This document shows, piece by piece, positions 43,756 through 53,051 of a stretch of DNA of 64,000 nucleotides. A program made the position numbers and the translations under genes. Position 1 is the first letter of the stretch, and each line of letters begins with the position of its first letter. The notes under the pieces are model-generated. The model did no database searches, had not been told where the DNA came from, and worked only from the letters and a program-made list of their open reading frames with translations. Source of the stretch: Streptomyces hiroshimensis (GTDB lineage Bacteria > Actinomycetota > Actinomycetes > Streptomycetales > Streptomycetaceae); NCBI RefSeq assembly GCF_014650335.1, contig NZ_BMUT01000012.1, positions 124,001 to 188,000 on the forward strand. Direction: 5' to 3'.

Positions 43756-44083
43756 GCGGCCCTCCTTGCCCGGCGGCGCCCCCTGGTGGGGTCGGCGCTC
43801 AAGTACCGCTGCGCATCCGGTCCGTGTCCGGCCCTCGATCCCCCATCGCGCTGTGCGGCGGTATCGAAGAGCCTAGAACGGCTTTGCGGCGGTGGGGAGA
43901 TCATTACAGTCATTGCTCCGCTTCGTGGCGTACCCGGGCCATGGACGCTCCCCGTGGCGCGATCCCGGCGGGAAACCTGGCGGGAACGGCGCACACCCCG
44001 GGAAAAAACACATCCGGCTGCGGTTGTCCCGGGGTGTGCCCCCGCCAGGGCGGGGGCGGGACATCCGCAGCCGGACGGCCGTA
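43756..44083. other. intergenic region between the ARC gene and dop
   Basis: 328 bp. The ARC-proximal half holds the long terminator at 44003-44075. The remaining part, 43756-44002, must contain the dop promoter; I could not name clear -35/-10 boxes and see no small gene. Confidence 0.5.
44003..44075 (-). terminator. long multi-part terminator after the ARC ATPase gene
   Basis: Outer stem TCCGGCTGCGG (44013-44023) / CCGCAGCCGGA (44065-44075), then TGTCCCG/CGGGACA and an inner CCCCCGCC/GGCGGGGG stem. On the minus strand it is followed by TGTGTTTTTT. This is one of the few canonical stem-plus-T-tract terminators in the window. Confidence 0.9.
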
Positions 44084-45850
44084 CTACAGGTACTGGCCGG
44101 TATTGGCCACCGTGTCGATCGAGCGGCCGGTGTCGGCGCCCTGCTTCCCGGTGACGAGGGTGCGGATGAAGACGATCCGCTCGCCCTTCTTGCCGGAGAT
44201 CCGGGCCCAGTCGTCCGGGTTGGTGGTGTTGGGCAGGTCCTCGTTCTCCTTGAACTCGTCGACGCAGGCGGCGAGCAGGTGGGAGACGCGCAGACCCTTC
44301 TGGTTGTGGTCGAGGAAGGCCTTGATCGCCATCTTCTTCGCCCGGTCCACGATGTTCTGGATCATGGCGCCGGAGTTGAAGTCCTTGAAGTAGAGGACTT
44401 CCTTGTCGCCGTTGGCGTAGGTGACCTCGAGGAAGCGGTTCTCCTCGGACTCGGCGTACATCTGCTCGACGACCGACTGGATCATGCCCGCCACGGCGGC
44501 CCTGGAGTCGCCCCCGTGCTCGGTGAGGTCGTCCGCGTGGATGGGCAGGGTCTCGGTCAGGTACTTCGAGAAGATGTCCTTGGCGGCCTCCGCGTCCGGG
44601 CGCTCGATCTTGATCTTCACATCGAGGCGGCCGGGGCGCAGGATCGCCGGGTCGATCATGTCCTCCCGGTTGGAGGCGCCGATCACGATCACGTTCTCCA
44701 GGCCCTCGACGCCGTCGATCTCCGAGAGGAGCTGGGGGACGATGGTGTTCTCGACGTCCGAGCTGACCCCGGATCCGCGGGTGCGGAAGAGGGAGTCCAT
44801 CTCGTCGAAGAAGACGATGACCGGGGTGCCCTCGCTCGCCTTCTCCCGGGCGCGCTGGAAGATCAGCCGGATGTGCCGCTCGGTCTCCCCGACGTACTTG
44901 TTGAGGAGCTCGGGGCCCTTGATGTTGAGGAAGAAGCTCTTCCCCGCGGGCTTGCCGGTGACCTCGGCGACCTTCTTGGCAAGGGAGTTGGCGACGGCCT
45001 TGGCGATGAGCGTCTTGCCGCAGCCGGGCGGACCGTAGAGCAGCACGCCCTTGGGCGGGCGCAGTTCGTGCTCCTTGAAGAGGTCGGGGTAGAGGTAGGG
45101 GAGCTCGACCGCATCGCGGATCAGCTCGATCTGGTTTCCCAGACCGCCGATCTTGGTGTAGTCGATGTCCGGGACCTCTTCGAGGACCAGCTCCTCGACC
45201 TCGCTCTTCGGGATGATCTCGTAGACGTAGCCGGATCGGGGTTCGAGGAGCAGGGCGTCCCCGGGGCGGATGGTGATGTCCAGCAGCGGCTCGGCGAGCC
45301 TCACCACCCGCTCCTCGTCGGTGTGCCCGATGACCAGGGCACGCTCGCCGTCCTCAAGGATCTCCTTGAGGGTGACGATGTCCCCGGCTCGTTCGAACTC
45401 CATGGCTTCGACCACGTTGAGCGCTTCGTTGAGCATGACCTCCTGGCCCCGCCGGAGATCCTCCGCCTCGACGCCGGGGCTGACGTTCACCCGGAGCTTG
45501 CGGCCCCCGGTGAAGATGTCGGCCGTGCCGTCGTCGTTGGCCTTGAGGAAGACTCCGAAGCCGGCCGGCGGCTGAGCGAGCCGGTCGACCTCCTCCTTGA
45601 GGGCGACGATCTGGTCGCGCGCCTCGCGGAGGGTGTTGGCGAGCCGCTCGTTCTGAGCGGACACTCCGGCCAGGTTGGTCTGGAGCTCGACGATCCGCTC
45701 TTCGAGAATCCTCGTGTGACGCGGAGAGTCGGCGAGCTTGCGCCGCAGGACGGCGATCTCCTGCTCGTAATAGGCAACCTGGCTCGCGAGGTCGTCGGAC
45801 GCTCGTCCCGGCCGGATGCCGCGGTTCATGTCGTCGTCGTGGGCTGCCAC
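44084..45850 (-). CDS. arc: proteasome-activating AAA ATPase ARC (Mpa)
   Basis: 588 residues. An N-terminal coiled coil (about 24-93) binds Pup, then come two OB-type domains (about 95-225) and an AAA domain with Walker A GPPGCGKT (273-280), Walker B VFFDEMDS (346-353) and arginine-finger region NREDMIDPAILRPGRLD. The C-terminus GQYL is the docking motif that opens the 20S gate. It unfolds pupylated proteins and feeds them to PrcAB. GTG at 45850 after GGAGGTGAGG is chosen over a start six residues upstream. It has its own terminator and is upstream of dop. Confidence 0.97.
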   Translation of the reverse strand: MAAHDDDMNRGIRPGRASDDLASQVAYYEQEIAVLRRKLADSPRHTRILEERIVELQTNLAGVSAQNERLANTLREARDQIVALKEEVDRLAQPPAGFGVFLKANDDGTADIFTGGRKLRVNVSPGVEAEDLRRGQEVMLNEALNVVEAMEFERAGDIVTLKEILEDGERALVIGHTDEERVVRLAEPLLDITIRPGDALLLEPRSGYVYEIIPKSEVEELVLEEVPDIDYTKIGGLGNQIELIRDAVELPYLYPDLFKEHELRPPKGVLLYGPPGCGKTLIAKAVANSLAKKVAEVTGKPAGKSFFLNIKGPELLNKYVGETERHIRLIFQRAREKASEGTPVIVFFDEMDSLFRTRGSGVSSDVENTIVPQLLSEIDGVEGLENVIVIGASNREDMIDPAILRPGRLDVKIKIERPDAEAAKDIFSKYLTETLPIHADDLTEHGGDSRAAVAGMIQSVVEQMYAESEENRFLEVTYANGDKEVLYFKDFNSGAMIQNIVDRAKKMAIKAFLDHNQKGLRVSHLLAACVDEFKENEDLPNTTNPDDWARISGKKGERIVFIRTLVTGKQGADTGRSIDTVANTGQYL

Positions 45851-46093
45851 GGTCCTCACCTCCTCCAAGGGGAGCTGGACGCTTCCTGACCCTACCTGGG
45901 CCGGTGCAGGTTGAAACCCCTAGATCACAAACCCGGTCGGAGTGTGTCCGATCTTCACCCTTGCGCACGTCCCCACAGCAGGGGAATACCCACCCATCAA
46001 CATCGGAAAGCGGGCGGTTGTATCGTCGAGTCGGTCAACACCCGTCAGGGCTGGCTCCAATTGATTCACGTACGCAGGAAACGGCAGGGCGAG

Positions 46094-46453
46094 ATGACCG
46101 TGCAGAACGACGACCGCGCGGAGGCGGCCGGGGCTCCGGTGGCCCTGGAGGCCCCGGCGACCGGCCCGGAGGCGGGCGGCGAGGCCCTTGAGGTCTGGAT
46201 CGACCAGGACCTGTGCACGGGGGACGGGATCTGCGCCCAGTACGCGCCCGAGGTCTTCGAGCTGGACATCGACGGCCTGGCGTATGTGAAGAGCGCCGAC
46301 GACGAGCTGCTGCAGGAGCCCGGCGCGACGACGCCCGTGCCGCTGCCCCTGCTCACGGATGTCCGTGACTCCGCCAAGGAGTGCCCGGGCGACTGCATTC
46401 ATGTCCGCCGCATTTCGGACAAGGTGGAGATCTACGGCCCCGACGCCGAGTAA
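46094..46453 (+). CDS. ferredoxin ([3Fe-4S]-type, P450-associated family)
   Basis: 119 residues. After a 30-residue acidic N-terminal extension the ferredoxin core is VWIDQDLCTGDGICAQYAPEVFELDIDG ... AKECPGDCIHV. Cysteines in CTGDGIC and ECPGDCI fit a 3Fe-4S or modified 4Fe-4S cluster. An electron carrier is expected, but no cytochrome P450 or reductase is next to it. ATG at 46094 is preferred although the frame is open upstream. It is divergent from the ARC ATPase gene. Confidence 0.82.
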   Translation: MTVQNDDRAEAAGAPVALEAPATGPEAGGEALEVWIDQDLCTGDGICAQYAPEVFELDIDGLAYVKSADDELLQEPGATTPVPLPLLTDVRDSAKECPGDCIHVRRISDKVEIYGPDAE

Positions 46454-46457
46454 CGGT

Positions 46458-47003
46458 TCACACACTCCCTGCGACGGGCATCGGCCGGAGGGCGAACTTG
46501 CCGTTCTTCCAGTGCCATTCGACCGTCCGGCTCATGTCGGGACAGCAACGCGGCACGCTCGGGGCGGAGTAGCCGACCAGAGTGGCCGAAACGGTGCCCT
46601 GAGTGACGGCGAGAGCGGTGACGGACATCTTCTCCCGGGGGTCCACGAGCGTGGCCAGGAGGCGGGGCCGCTCGCCCTCCTTGCGGGGCGCGGCGAGGAC
46701 GTAGACGCCGCTGGGCGGAGTGCCGCCGCCGGCGCGGCAGCGCACGACGGCCACCGTCTCCGGCCGCCCGTCGGCGTCGAGGTCGCTCGTGATCTGCTGG
46801 ACGACGTCGGGCCCGCCGCCGGGGCCGCAGCGCAGGGGGAAGCGGGCCGCGAGCGGGCCGGGGTCCCCGGCCGTCACGGTCGAGGTCGCGACCGGGGCGG
46901 GATCCTCGCTCGGGCCGGCGAGGGCCGCGGCCGCGACGACGGCGGCCAGGGCCACGGCGGTGGCCAGCCAGTGGCCGGGCCCGGAGCGGGTGTGTGGCTG
47001 CAC
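46458..47003 (-). CDS. exported or membrane-anchored protein of unknown function
   Basis: About 181 residues: an N-terminal hydrophobic segment (WLATAVALAAVVAAAALAG), then an extracytoplasmic domain with SDLDADGRPETVAVVRCRAGGG, an FG-GAP/calcium-loop-like DxDxDG motif, and Cys residues (FPLRCGPG, VPRCCPDMS) that may form disulfides. The C-terminus EWHWKNGKFALRP resembles beta-propeller-like repeat edges. GTG at 47003 with AGGAG is chosen; a TTG at 47042 is less likely. No function known. Confidence 0.72.
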   Translation of the reverse strand: MQPHTRSGPGHWLATAVALAAVVAAAALAGPSEDPAPVATSTVTAGDPGPLAARFPLRCGPGGGPDVVQQITSDLDADGRPETVAVVRCRAGGGTPPSGVYVLAAPRKEGERPRLLATLVDPREKMSVTALAVTQGTVSATLVGYSAPSVPRCCPDMSRTVEWHWKNGKFALRPMPVAGSV

Positions 47004-47194
47004 GCGCGCTGACTCCTGAGGCGATGGCTGCGGGAGATGCAAGAGATGCGGAATTGATCAGCATCGTGCCACAACCCCGCGTACCGGAGAACAGCGGGCA
47101 CGCCGGTGAAGGGCGTGCGAAAAAAGCCGGGCGGGTGAGCCTGCCGGCGACGTGCGAGCGCGTCCGGCGAAGACGTGCGGGGACGCCTAACGAA

Positions 47195-47246
47195 GAGGCG
47201 CCGCCCCCGAGTTCCCCGCGGTGCGGGGTCCCGGTGACGGCGCCTC
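47195..47246 (-). terminator. nested hairpin after trmI
   Basis: Outer arms GAGGCGCCG (47195-47203) and CGGCGCCTC (47238-47246) enclose an inner CCCCG/CGGGG stem (47214-47228), just downstream of the trmI stop on the minus strand. Confidence 0.72.
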
Positions 47247-47275
47247 GGCGTGCTGTGCACGCGCGCTGACGGGGG

Positions 47276-48163
47276 TCAGCCCTTGTTGGGGCCCTCGTAG
47301 TCGTCGCCGTAGGCGCCCTTGGCGGGGCGGCGGCGGCGCATCGGCGGCTCGACGCCGTCCGCCAGGCGGCGGGCGGTGACGAGGAAGCCGGTGTGGCCGA
47401 TCATGCGGTGGTCCGGCCGGACGGCCAGGCCCTCGACGTGCCAGTTGCGGATCATCGACTCCCACGGCTGCGGCTCGGCGAAGCAGCCGATCTCGCGGAT
47501 CGACTCGACGGTCCGGGCGAGCTGGGTGGTCGTCGCCACGTAGCAGCAGAGGATGCCGCCGGGGACGAGCGCCTTGGAGACGGCCTCCAGGCACTCCCAG
47601 GGGGCGAGCATGTCGAGGACGACGCGGTCGACGTCGGTGTCGGACAGGTTGTCCTGCAGGTCGCCGACCGTGAGCTGCCAGGCGGGGTGCGGGCCGCCGA
47701 AGTAGCGCTCGACGTTCGCCTGGGCGATCTCGGCGAAGTCCGCGCGGCGCTCGTAGGAGTGCAGCATGCCCTGGTCACCGATGGCGCGCAGCAGGAAGGC
47801 GCTGAGCGAGCCGGAGCCCACTCCCGCCTCGACGACGCGCGCGCCGGCGAAGATGTCGGCGAAGGCCAGGATCTGCCCCGCGTCCTTGGGGTAGACCACG
47901 GCTGCGCCGCGGGGCATGGACAGGACGTAGTCGGGGAGCAGGGGGCGCAGCGCGAGGTAGGCGACGTTTCCCGTGGTACGGACAACACTGCCTTCGGGGG
48001 CACCGATCAGCTCGTCGTGGGGGAAGGCACCCTTGTGGGTGTGGAACTGCTTCCCGGCTTCGAGCGTGAAGGTGTAGTGGCGTCCCTTGGGGTCGGTGAG
48101 CTGGACCTGATCCCCGACCTGGAAGGGGCCGCGACGGCGGGCGGCACCGGTCGGTTCGGACAT
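47276..48163 (-). CDS. trmI: tRNA (adenine-N1)-methyltransferase TrmI
   Basis: 295 residues. N-terminal beta domain (GPFQVGDQVQLTDPKGRHYTFTLEAGKQFHTHKGAFPHDELIG) and a class I methyltransferase domain with SAM motif VVEAGVGSGSLSAFLLRAIG, motif YERRADFAEIAQANVERYFGG and catalytic VLDMLAPWECLEAVSKAL. It makes m1A58 in the T loop of tRNAs. Actinobacterial genomes often have it near the proteasome genes, as here. ATG at 48163. Confidence 0.94.
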   Translation of the reverse strand: MSEPTGAARRRGPFQVGDQVQLTDPKGRHYTFTLEAGKQFHTHKGAFPHDELIGAPEGSVVRTTGNVAYLALRPLLPDYVLSMPRGAAVVYPKDAGQILAFADIFAGARVVEAGVGSGSLSAFLLRAIGDQGMLHSYERRADFAEIAQANVERYFGGPHPAWQLTVGDLQDNLSDTDVDRVVLDMLAPWECLEAVSKALVPGGILCCYVATTTQLARTVESIREIGCFAEPQPWESMIRNWHVEGLAVRPDHRMIGHTGFLVTARRLADGVEPPMRRRRPAKGAYGDDYEGPNKG

Positions 48164-48264
48164 GTGACCAGCCTACCCGCCATCCGGCGGGGGTACGGAC
48201 ACGGCGGCGCCCGCCGGGGCGCGGCGCGCGGCACCGGGCCGGCGGGGCGTGCGGCCGGGAGCGG

Positions 48265-49503
48265 TCAGGAGGGCGTACGGGCCATCGCGGCCACGAAGGC
48301 GCGCTCGACGTCGGTGGTGGCGAGGACGCCGTAGACCTCTCCCGTCTCCTCCACCACCAGGTACTCCGTGGCGGGCGTGGCGCGCAGGGTGTCGAGGAGC
48401 TCCTCGCCGGAGAGGTCGGCGGAGACGCGCATGCCGTCCTTGAGGTCCTGGGCCAGGGCGCTGACCGCGACCCAGGGGCGGCGGTGCTCGGGAACGCCGA
48501 CGATGGCGGCTTCCCGCACGAGGGCGGTGGGGTTGCCGAGGCCGTCGACGACGACCAGGGCGCGGGCTCCGGCCTCGCCGGCGCGGCGCAGGGCCTCGGA
48601 CAGGGGCGTGGCCGCCTGGACGGGGACGGCGCGGCGGGTGAGGGTGCGGGCGCGCAGGCCGGGGAGGCGTTCACGCAGGCGGGCCATGCGGAGGCTGTTG
48701 CCGGCGCCGGTCCAGATGATGGCGGCGAGGATGGCCGCGAGCAGGGCGTCGGTGAGGGAGTCGAGGCCGCCCAGGTCGTTGCCGGAGGCGCCGAGGCCGC
48801 CGGCGCGGGCGAGCAGGGGCAGGCCGATGAGGACGGCGACCGCGAGGGCGCGGCCGATCCAGGCGGCGGCGACCGTGCCGGTCATGGGCTTGCCGCTGAT
48901 CTTCCAGACGACGGCGCGGAGCATGCGGCCGCCGTCGAGCGGAAGCCCGGGCAGCAGGTTGAAGGCCGCCACGAGGAGGTTGGAGACCATCAGGCCGGCG
49001 AGCAGGACGCCGGGGACGGTGCCCGGCTCGACGACGAGCATGCCGAGGTAGAACACGCCCGCGAGGACGAGCGAGAGCAGCGGGCCGACGAAGGCGAGGA
49101 CGAACTCGCGGCCGGGGGTCTCGGTCTCCTTCTCGATCTCGGAGACGCCGCCGAAGAACTGCAGCTGGATGCGGCGCACGGGGAGCTTGAAGCGCAGCGC
49201 GGCGACGGTGTGGGCGAGCTCGTGGATGAGGACCGAGGCGTAGAAGGCGACGGCGAAGAAGAGGGAGACCAGGTAGCGGGCCCGGCCCAGCTCGGGCAGG
49301 ACGCGGTCGAGCTGGCCGCCGAAGACCCAGGTGATGAGGGCGGCGACGAGGAACCAGCTGGGGGCCACGTAGACGGGCACGCCGAAGGGGCGCCCCATGA
49401 GGATGCCGCCGCCGCTCTCGCGGGGGCGCTTGGGGCGGTCCCCGGGCTCTTGCCGGTCACCGGCGCCCCCGCCGCCGGACCTGCTCTGCCCGCTGTTGTC
49501 CAC
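48265..49503 (-). CDS. M50 (site-2 protease type) metalloprotease with CBS domains
   Basis: 412 residues. Six or so membrane segments, zinc motif LIHELAHTVAALRF (His94, Glu95, His98), second zinc ligand in NLLPGLPLDGGRMLRA (Asp), and two CBS domains at the C-terminus (about 290-410: AVPVQAATPLSEALRR, GNPTALVREAAIVGVP, EYLVVEETGEVYGVLATTDVERAF). This is the SpoIVFB/Rv2869c-like CBS subgroup. It cuts membrane-embedded substrates and the CBS part may sense adenine nucleotides. GTG at 49503 with GAGGGG is chosen to include the Gly-rich start before MGRPFGVPVYV. Confidence 0.88.
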   Translation of the reverse strand: MDNSGQSRSGGGGAGDRQEPGDRPKRPRESGGGILMGRPFGVPVYVAPSWFLVAALITWVFGGQLDRVLPELGRARYLVSLFFAVAFYASVLIHELAHTVAALRFKLPVRRIQLQFFGGVSEIEKETETPGREFVLAFVGPLLSLVLAGVFYLGMLVVEPGTVPGVLLAGLMVSNLLVAAFNLLPGLPLDGGRMLRAVVWKISGKPMTGTVAAAWIGRALAVAVLIGLPLLARAGGLGASGNDLGGLDSLTDALLAAILAAIIWTGAGNSLRMARLRERLPGLRARTLTRRAVPVQAATPLSEALRRAGEAGARALVVVDGLGNPTALVREAAIVGVPEHRRPWVAVSALAQDLKDGMRVSADLSGEELLDTLRATPATEYLVVEETGEVYGVLATTDVERAFVAAMARTPS

Positions 49504-49613
49504 GGTGTCCCCTCGTCGGATGCGGCCCTCGCAGGTGACCGGCGGTCTCCCGATCATGCAGTGCGAAGGGGTCTGTGGTCGATGGTATGACGCCGGCTGT
49601 CGGTGGCGGGCCT

Positions 49614-49619
49614 TAGGGT
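49614..49619 (+). promoter_or_regulatory. -10 element of a probable leaderless promoter
   Basis: TAGGGT fits the Streptomyces -10 pattern TAnnnT and lies 8 bp before the ATG of the RecB-family gene, which has no ribosome binding site. This is the expected layout for leaderless mRNA. A weak -35 (CTGTCG) is at 49597-49602. Confidence 0.5.
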
Positions 49620-49627
49620 TTTCTGTC

Positions 49628-50581
<954 letters not shown>

Positions 50582-50594
50582 CGAAGGAGTTCCT

Positions 50595-51266
50595 GTGGCG
50601 ATCCGCGTCCTACTGGTCGACGACCAGCCGCTGCTGCGCACCGGCTTCCGGATGATTCTCGAAGCGGAACAGGACCTCGCGGTGGTGGGCGAGGCGGGGG
50701 ACGGTCTGCAGGCACTGGATCAGGTGCGGGCGCTGCAGCCGGATGTGGTCCTGATGGACATCCGGATGCCCCGGATGGACGGCGTGGAGGCCACGCGCCA
50801 GATCACCGGCCCGGACCGCGACGGCCCGGCGAAGGTCCTGGTGCTGACCACCTTCGACCTCGACGAGTACGTGGTGGAGGCGCTGCGCGCGGGCGCGAGC
50901 GGCTTCCTCCTCAAGGACGCGCCGGCCAATGAGCTGGTCCAGGCGATCCGGGTGGTGGCGGGCGGCGAGGCGATGCTCGCGCCGAGCATCACCCGGCGCC
51001 TGCTGGACAAGTACGCAGGTCACCTGCCGTCCGGCGAGGAGCCCCTGCCGGACACCCTGCACACGCTGACCGACCGTGAGGTCGAGGTGCTGAAGCTGGT
51101 GGCGCGCGGCCTGTCGAACGCCGAGATCGCGGCGGATCTGTTCGTCAGCGAGACCACGGTGAAGACGCACGTGGGGCACGTCCTGACGAAGCTGGGGCTG
51201 CGCGACCGCGTCCAGGCGGCGGTGTACGCGTACGAGAGCGGCCTGGTCCGCCCCGGCGCCCAGTAG
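50595..51266 (+). CDS. NarL/FixJ-family response regulator, orphan
   Basis: 223 residues: receiver domain with Asp9-Asp10 and phospho-Asp55 (VVLMDIRMP), Thr in VLVLTTFD and Lys in FLLKDAPA; C-terminal LuxR-type HTH (LTDREVEVLKLVARGLSNAEIAADLFVSETTVKTHVGHVLTKLGLRDRVQAAVYA). It lies 13 bp after the RecB-family gene with no adjacent histidine kinase. GTG at 50595 follows AGGAG. It probably acts as an independent regulator, perhaps using a distant kinase. A perfect hairpin follows. Confidence 0.92.
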   Translation: MAIRVLLVDDQPLLRTGFRMILEAEQDLAVVGEAGDGLQALDQVRALQPDVVLMDIRMPRMDGVEATRQITGPDRDGPAKVLVLTTFDLDEYVVEALRAGASGFLLKDAPANELVQAIRVVAGGEAMLAPSITRRLLDKYAGHLPSGEEPLPDTLHTLTDREVEVLKLVARGLSNAEIAADLFVSETTVKTHVGHVLTKLGLRDRVQAAVYAYESGLVRPGAQ

Positions 51267-51314
51267 AACCCGCTGGAACCCGCTGCAACCCGCGCCGGTC
51301 ATCGTCATACGGCA

Positions 51315-51350
51315 AGTGCCCTCCTCCGAAGGCTTTCGGAGGAGGGCACT
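51315..51350. terminator. bidirectional hairpin terminator
   Basis: Perfect 16-bp stem AGTGCCCTCCTCCGAA / TTCGGAGGAGGGCACT with loop GGCT between the convergent response-regulator and binding-protein genes. Confidence 0.87.
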
Positions 51351-51373
51351 GTGTTGTGGGCACCGCCCGGGCG

Positions 51374-52981
51374 TCAGCCCTTCGAGGCCTTGCTGATCTC
51401 CCAGAAGCGGAAGACGGTGGAGGCGTCGAGGGACCACTGCAGACCCGAGACGCGCTCGTTGGCCACGGCGTACTGCTTGCCCTGCCACAGCGGGAGGATC
51501 GGCACGTCCTGGGCGACGGTGCTCTGCACCTTGGCGTAGTCGCCGATGGTGGAGGGCCGGCTGCCGTTGGCGGCGGTGGCCAGGATGCGGCTGGTGATCT
51601 CCTTGGACTCGTAGTTGTTGGAGAGCACGTTGTCCTCGCCGAAGAAGGGCGCGGTGAAGTTGTCCGGGTCCGGGTAGTCAGGCACCCAGCCCTTGACGTA
51701 GACGCCGTACCGGCCGGCGGCCACACCCTCCTCGTACTCCTTGAGCGGGACGGACTTCACGTCCGCCTCGAAGAGGCCGCTCTTGTTGAGCTGCTGCGCG
51801 ATCGCCTGGAACTCCGGGACGGTGCCGGGGCCGTAGCGGATCGGGGTGGCGTACAGGGTCAGCTTGACCTTGTCCTTGATGCCCGCGGAGTTCAGGGCGG
51901 CGGCGGCCTTGTCGGGCTGCGGCCGGTCCCCGTAGGTGTCGTAGAACGGGGTCTTGTGACCGGTGATGCCGCTGGGGACGATCGAGTACAGCGGCTCGGC
52001 GGTGCGCTTGTAGACGTCGCGGACCAGGGCGCTGCGGTCGATCAGGTAGGCGATGGCCTTGCGGACGCCGACCTTGCCGACGACCGGGTCCTTGGTGTTG
52101 AACACCAGGTGCTGGACCTCGGCGCTGGTGCCCTCGACCACCTTGACGTTGTTCTTGCCGACGGCCGCCGAGTCGAGGCTGGCGATGTCCTTCATGGCCA
52201 GACCACGGTAGGCGAGGTCGATGTCGCCCTTCTGGACGGCGTCCCGCAGCGAGTCCTGCTCGCCGTGGAAGAACTTCATGGTCACGCCGCGGTTCTGGAC
52301 GACCGCACTGCCCTTGTAGTCCTTGTTGACCGAGAACTTGGCCTGCTTCTCGTCGTACGAGTCCAGCTTGTAGACGCCGGAGCCGACCGCCTTGCCATCG
52401 GTGCGGAGCTTGTCCAGGGGGTATTCCTGGTGGTCCACGATCGAGCCGGCGCCCGAGGCGATCTTCTGCGGGAAGGTGGCGTCGGAGCGCTTGAGCTCGA
52501 AGACGACGTTCAGCTTGTCCGGCGTCCTGATGTTCTTGATCGTGGACAGCAGGGACTTGGCCGGACCCTTGTCGTCGTTGATCTTCAGGGTGCGGTTGAA
52601 GGAGTGGGCGACGTCCTCGGAGGTGAGGGCGTGGCCGTTGCTGAACTTCAGCCCCTCCTTGAGGGTGCACTGGTAGACGGTGCTGCTCTCGTCCTTGAAG
52701 CTGCACTTGTCCGCGGCGTCCGGCTGCGGGATGGTGCTCCCCTTGGGGAAGCTCATCAGCGACTGGAAGATGTTGTTGAACACCACCCAGGAGCCCGGGT
52801 CGTAACCGGATGCCGGGTCGGTCGACACGACCTCGTCGGACATCCCCATGACCACCGACTCACCGGTGCCGCCGGCGTTGCCGTCTTCCGAACCGCACCC
52901 GGTGAGCAGGGCGGCGGCGAGCCCCGCACCGAGCGGGGCGGCAAGCCACTGGTCACGTTTCCTCACGTGCACATTCCTCAC
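51374..52981 (-). CDS. peptide/nickel ABC transporter substrate-binding lipoprotein (copy 2)
   Basis: About 535 residues. Signal peptide ends in lipobox LLTGC. Family 5 solute-binding domain: TDPASGYDPGSWVVFNNIFQSLM, YQCTLKEGLKFSNGHALTSEDVAHSFNR, KVGVRKAIAYLIDRSALVRDVY, KGWVPDYPDPDNFTAPFFGEDN. It is a paralogue of the next gene upstream (shared PDPDNF, DATFPQKIA, LPLWQGKQY) and follows it by about 70 bp. There is no permease or ATPase gene nearby. GTG at 52981 (AAGGA) is taken; GTG at 52966 is equally possible. Oligopeptide or similar ligand binding is expected. Confidence 0.9.
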   Translation of the reverse strand: MRNVHVRKRDQWLAAPLGAGLAAALLTGCGSEDGNAGGTGESVVMGMSDEVVSTDPASGYDPGSWVVFNNIFQSLMSFPKGSTIPQPDAADKCSFKDESSTVYQCTLKEGLKFSNGHALTSEDVAHSFNRTLKINDDKGPAKSLLSTIKNIRTPDKLNVVFELKRSDATFPQKIASGAGSIVDHQEYPLDKLRTDGKAVGSGVYKLDSYDEKQAKFSVNKDYKGSAVVQNRGVTMKFFHGEQDSLRDAVQKGDIDLAYRGLAMKDIASLDSAAVGKNNVKVVEGTSAEVQHLVFNTKDPVVGKVGVRKAIAYLIDRSALVRDVYKRTAEPLYSIVPSGITGHKTPFYDTYGDRPQPDKAAAALNSAGIKDKVKLTLYATPIRYGPGTVPEFQAIAQQLNKSGLFEADVKSVPLKEYEEGVAAGRYGVYVKGWVPDYPDPDNFTAPFFGEDNVLSNNYESKEITSRILATAANGSRPSTIGDYAKVQSTVAQDVPILPLWQGKQYAVANERVSGLQWSLDASTVFRFWEISKASKG

Positions 52982-53051
52982 AGTTTCCTTGTTCGTCTCT
53001 GAACAAATCGTGAACAGGTCGTCGGCAGAACCGGTCTGACGGCTGGGTGCC

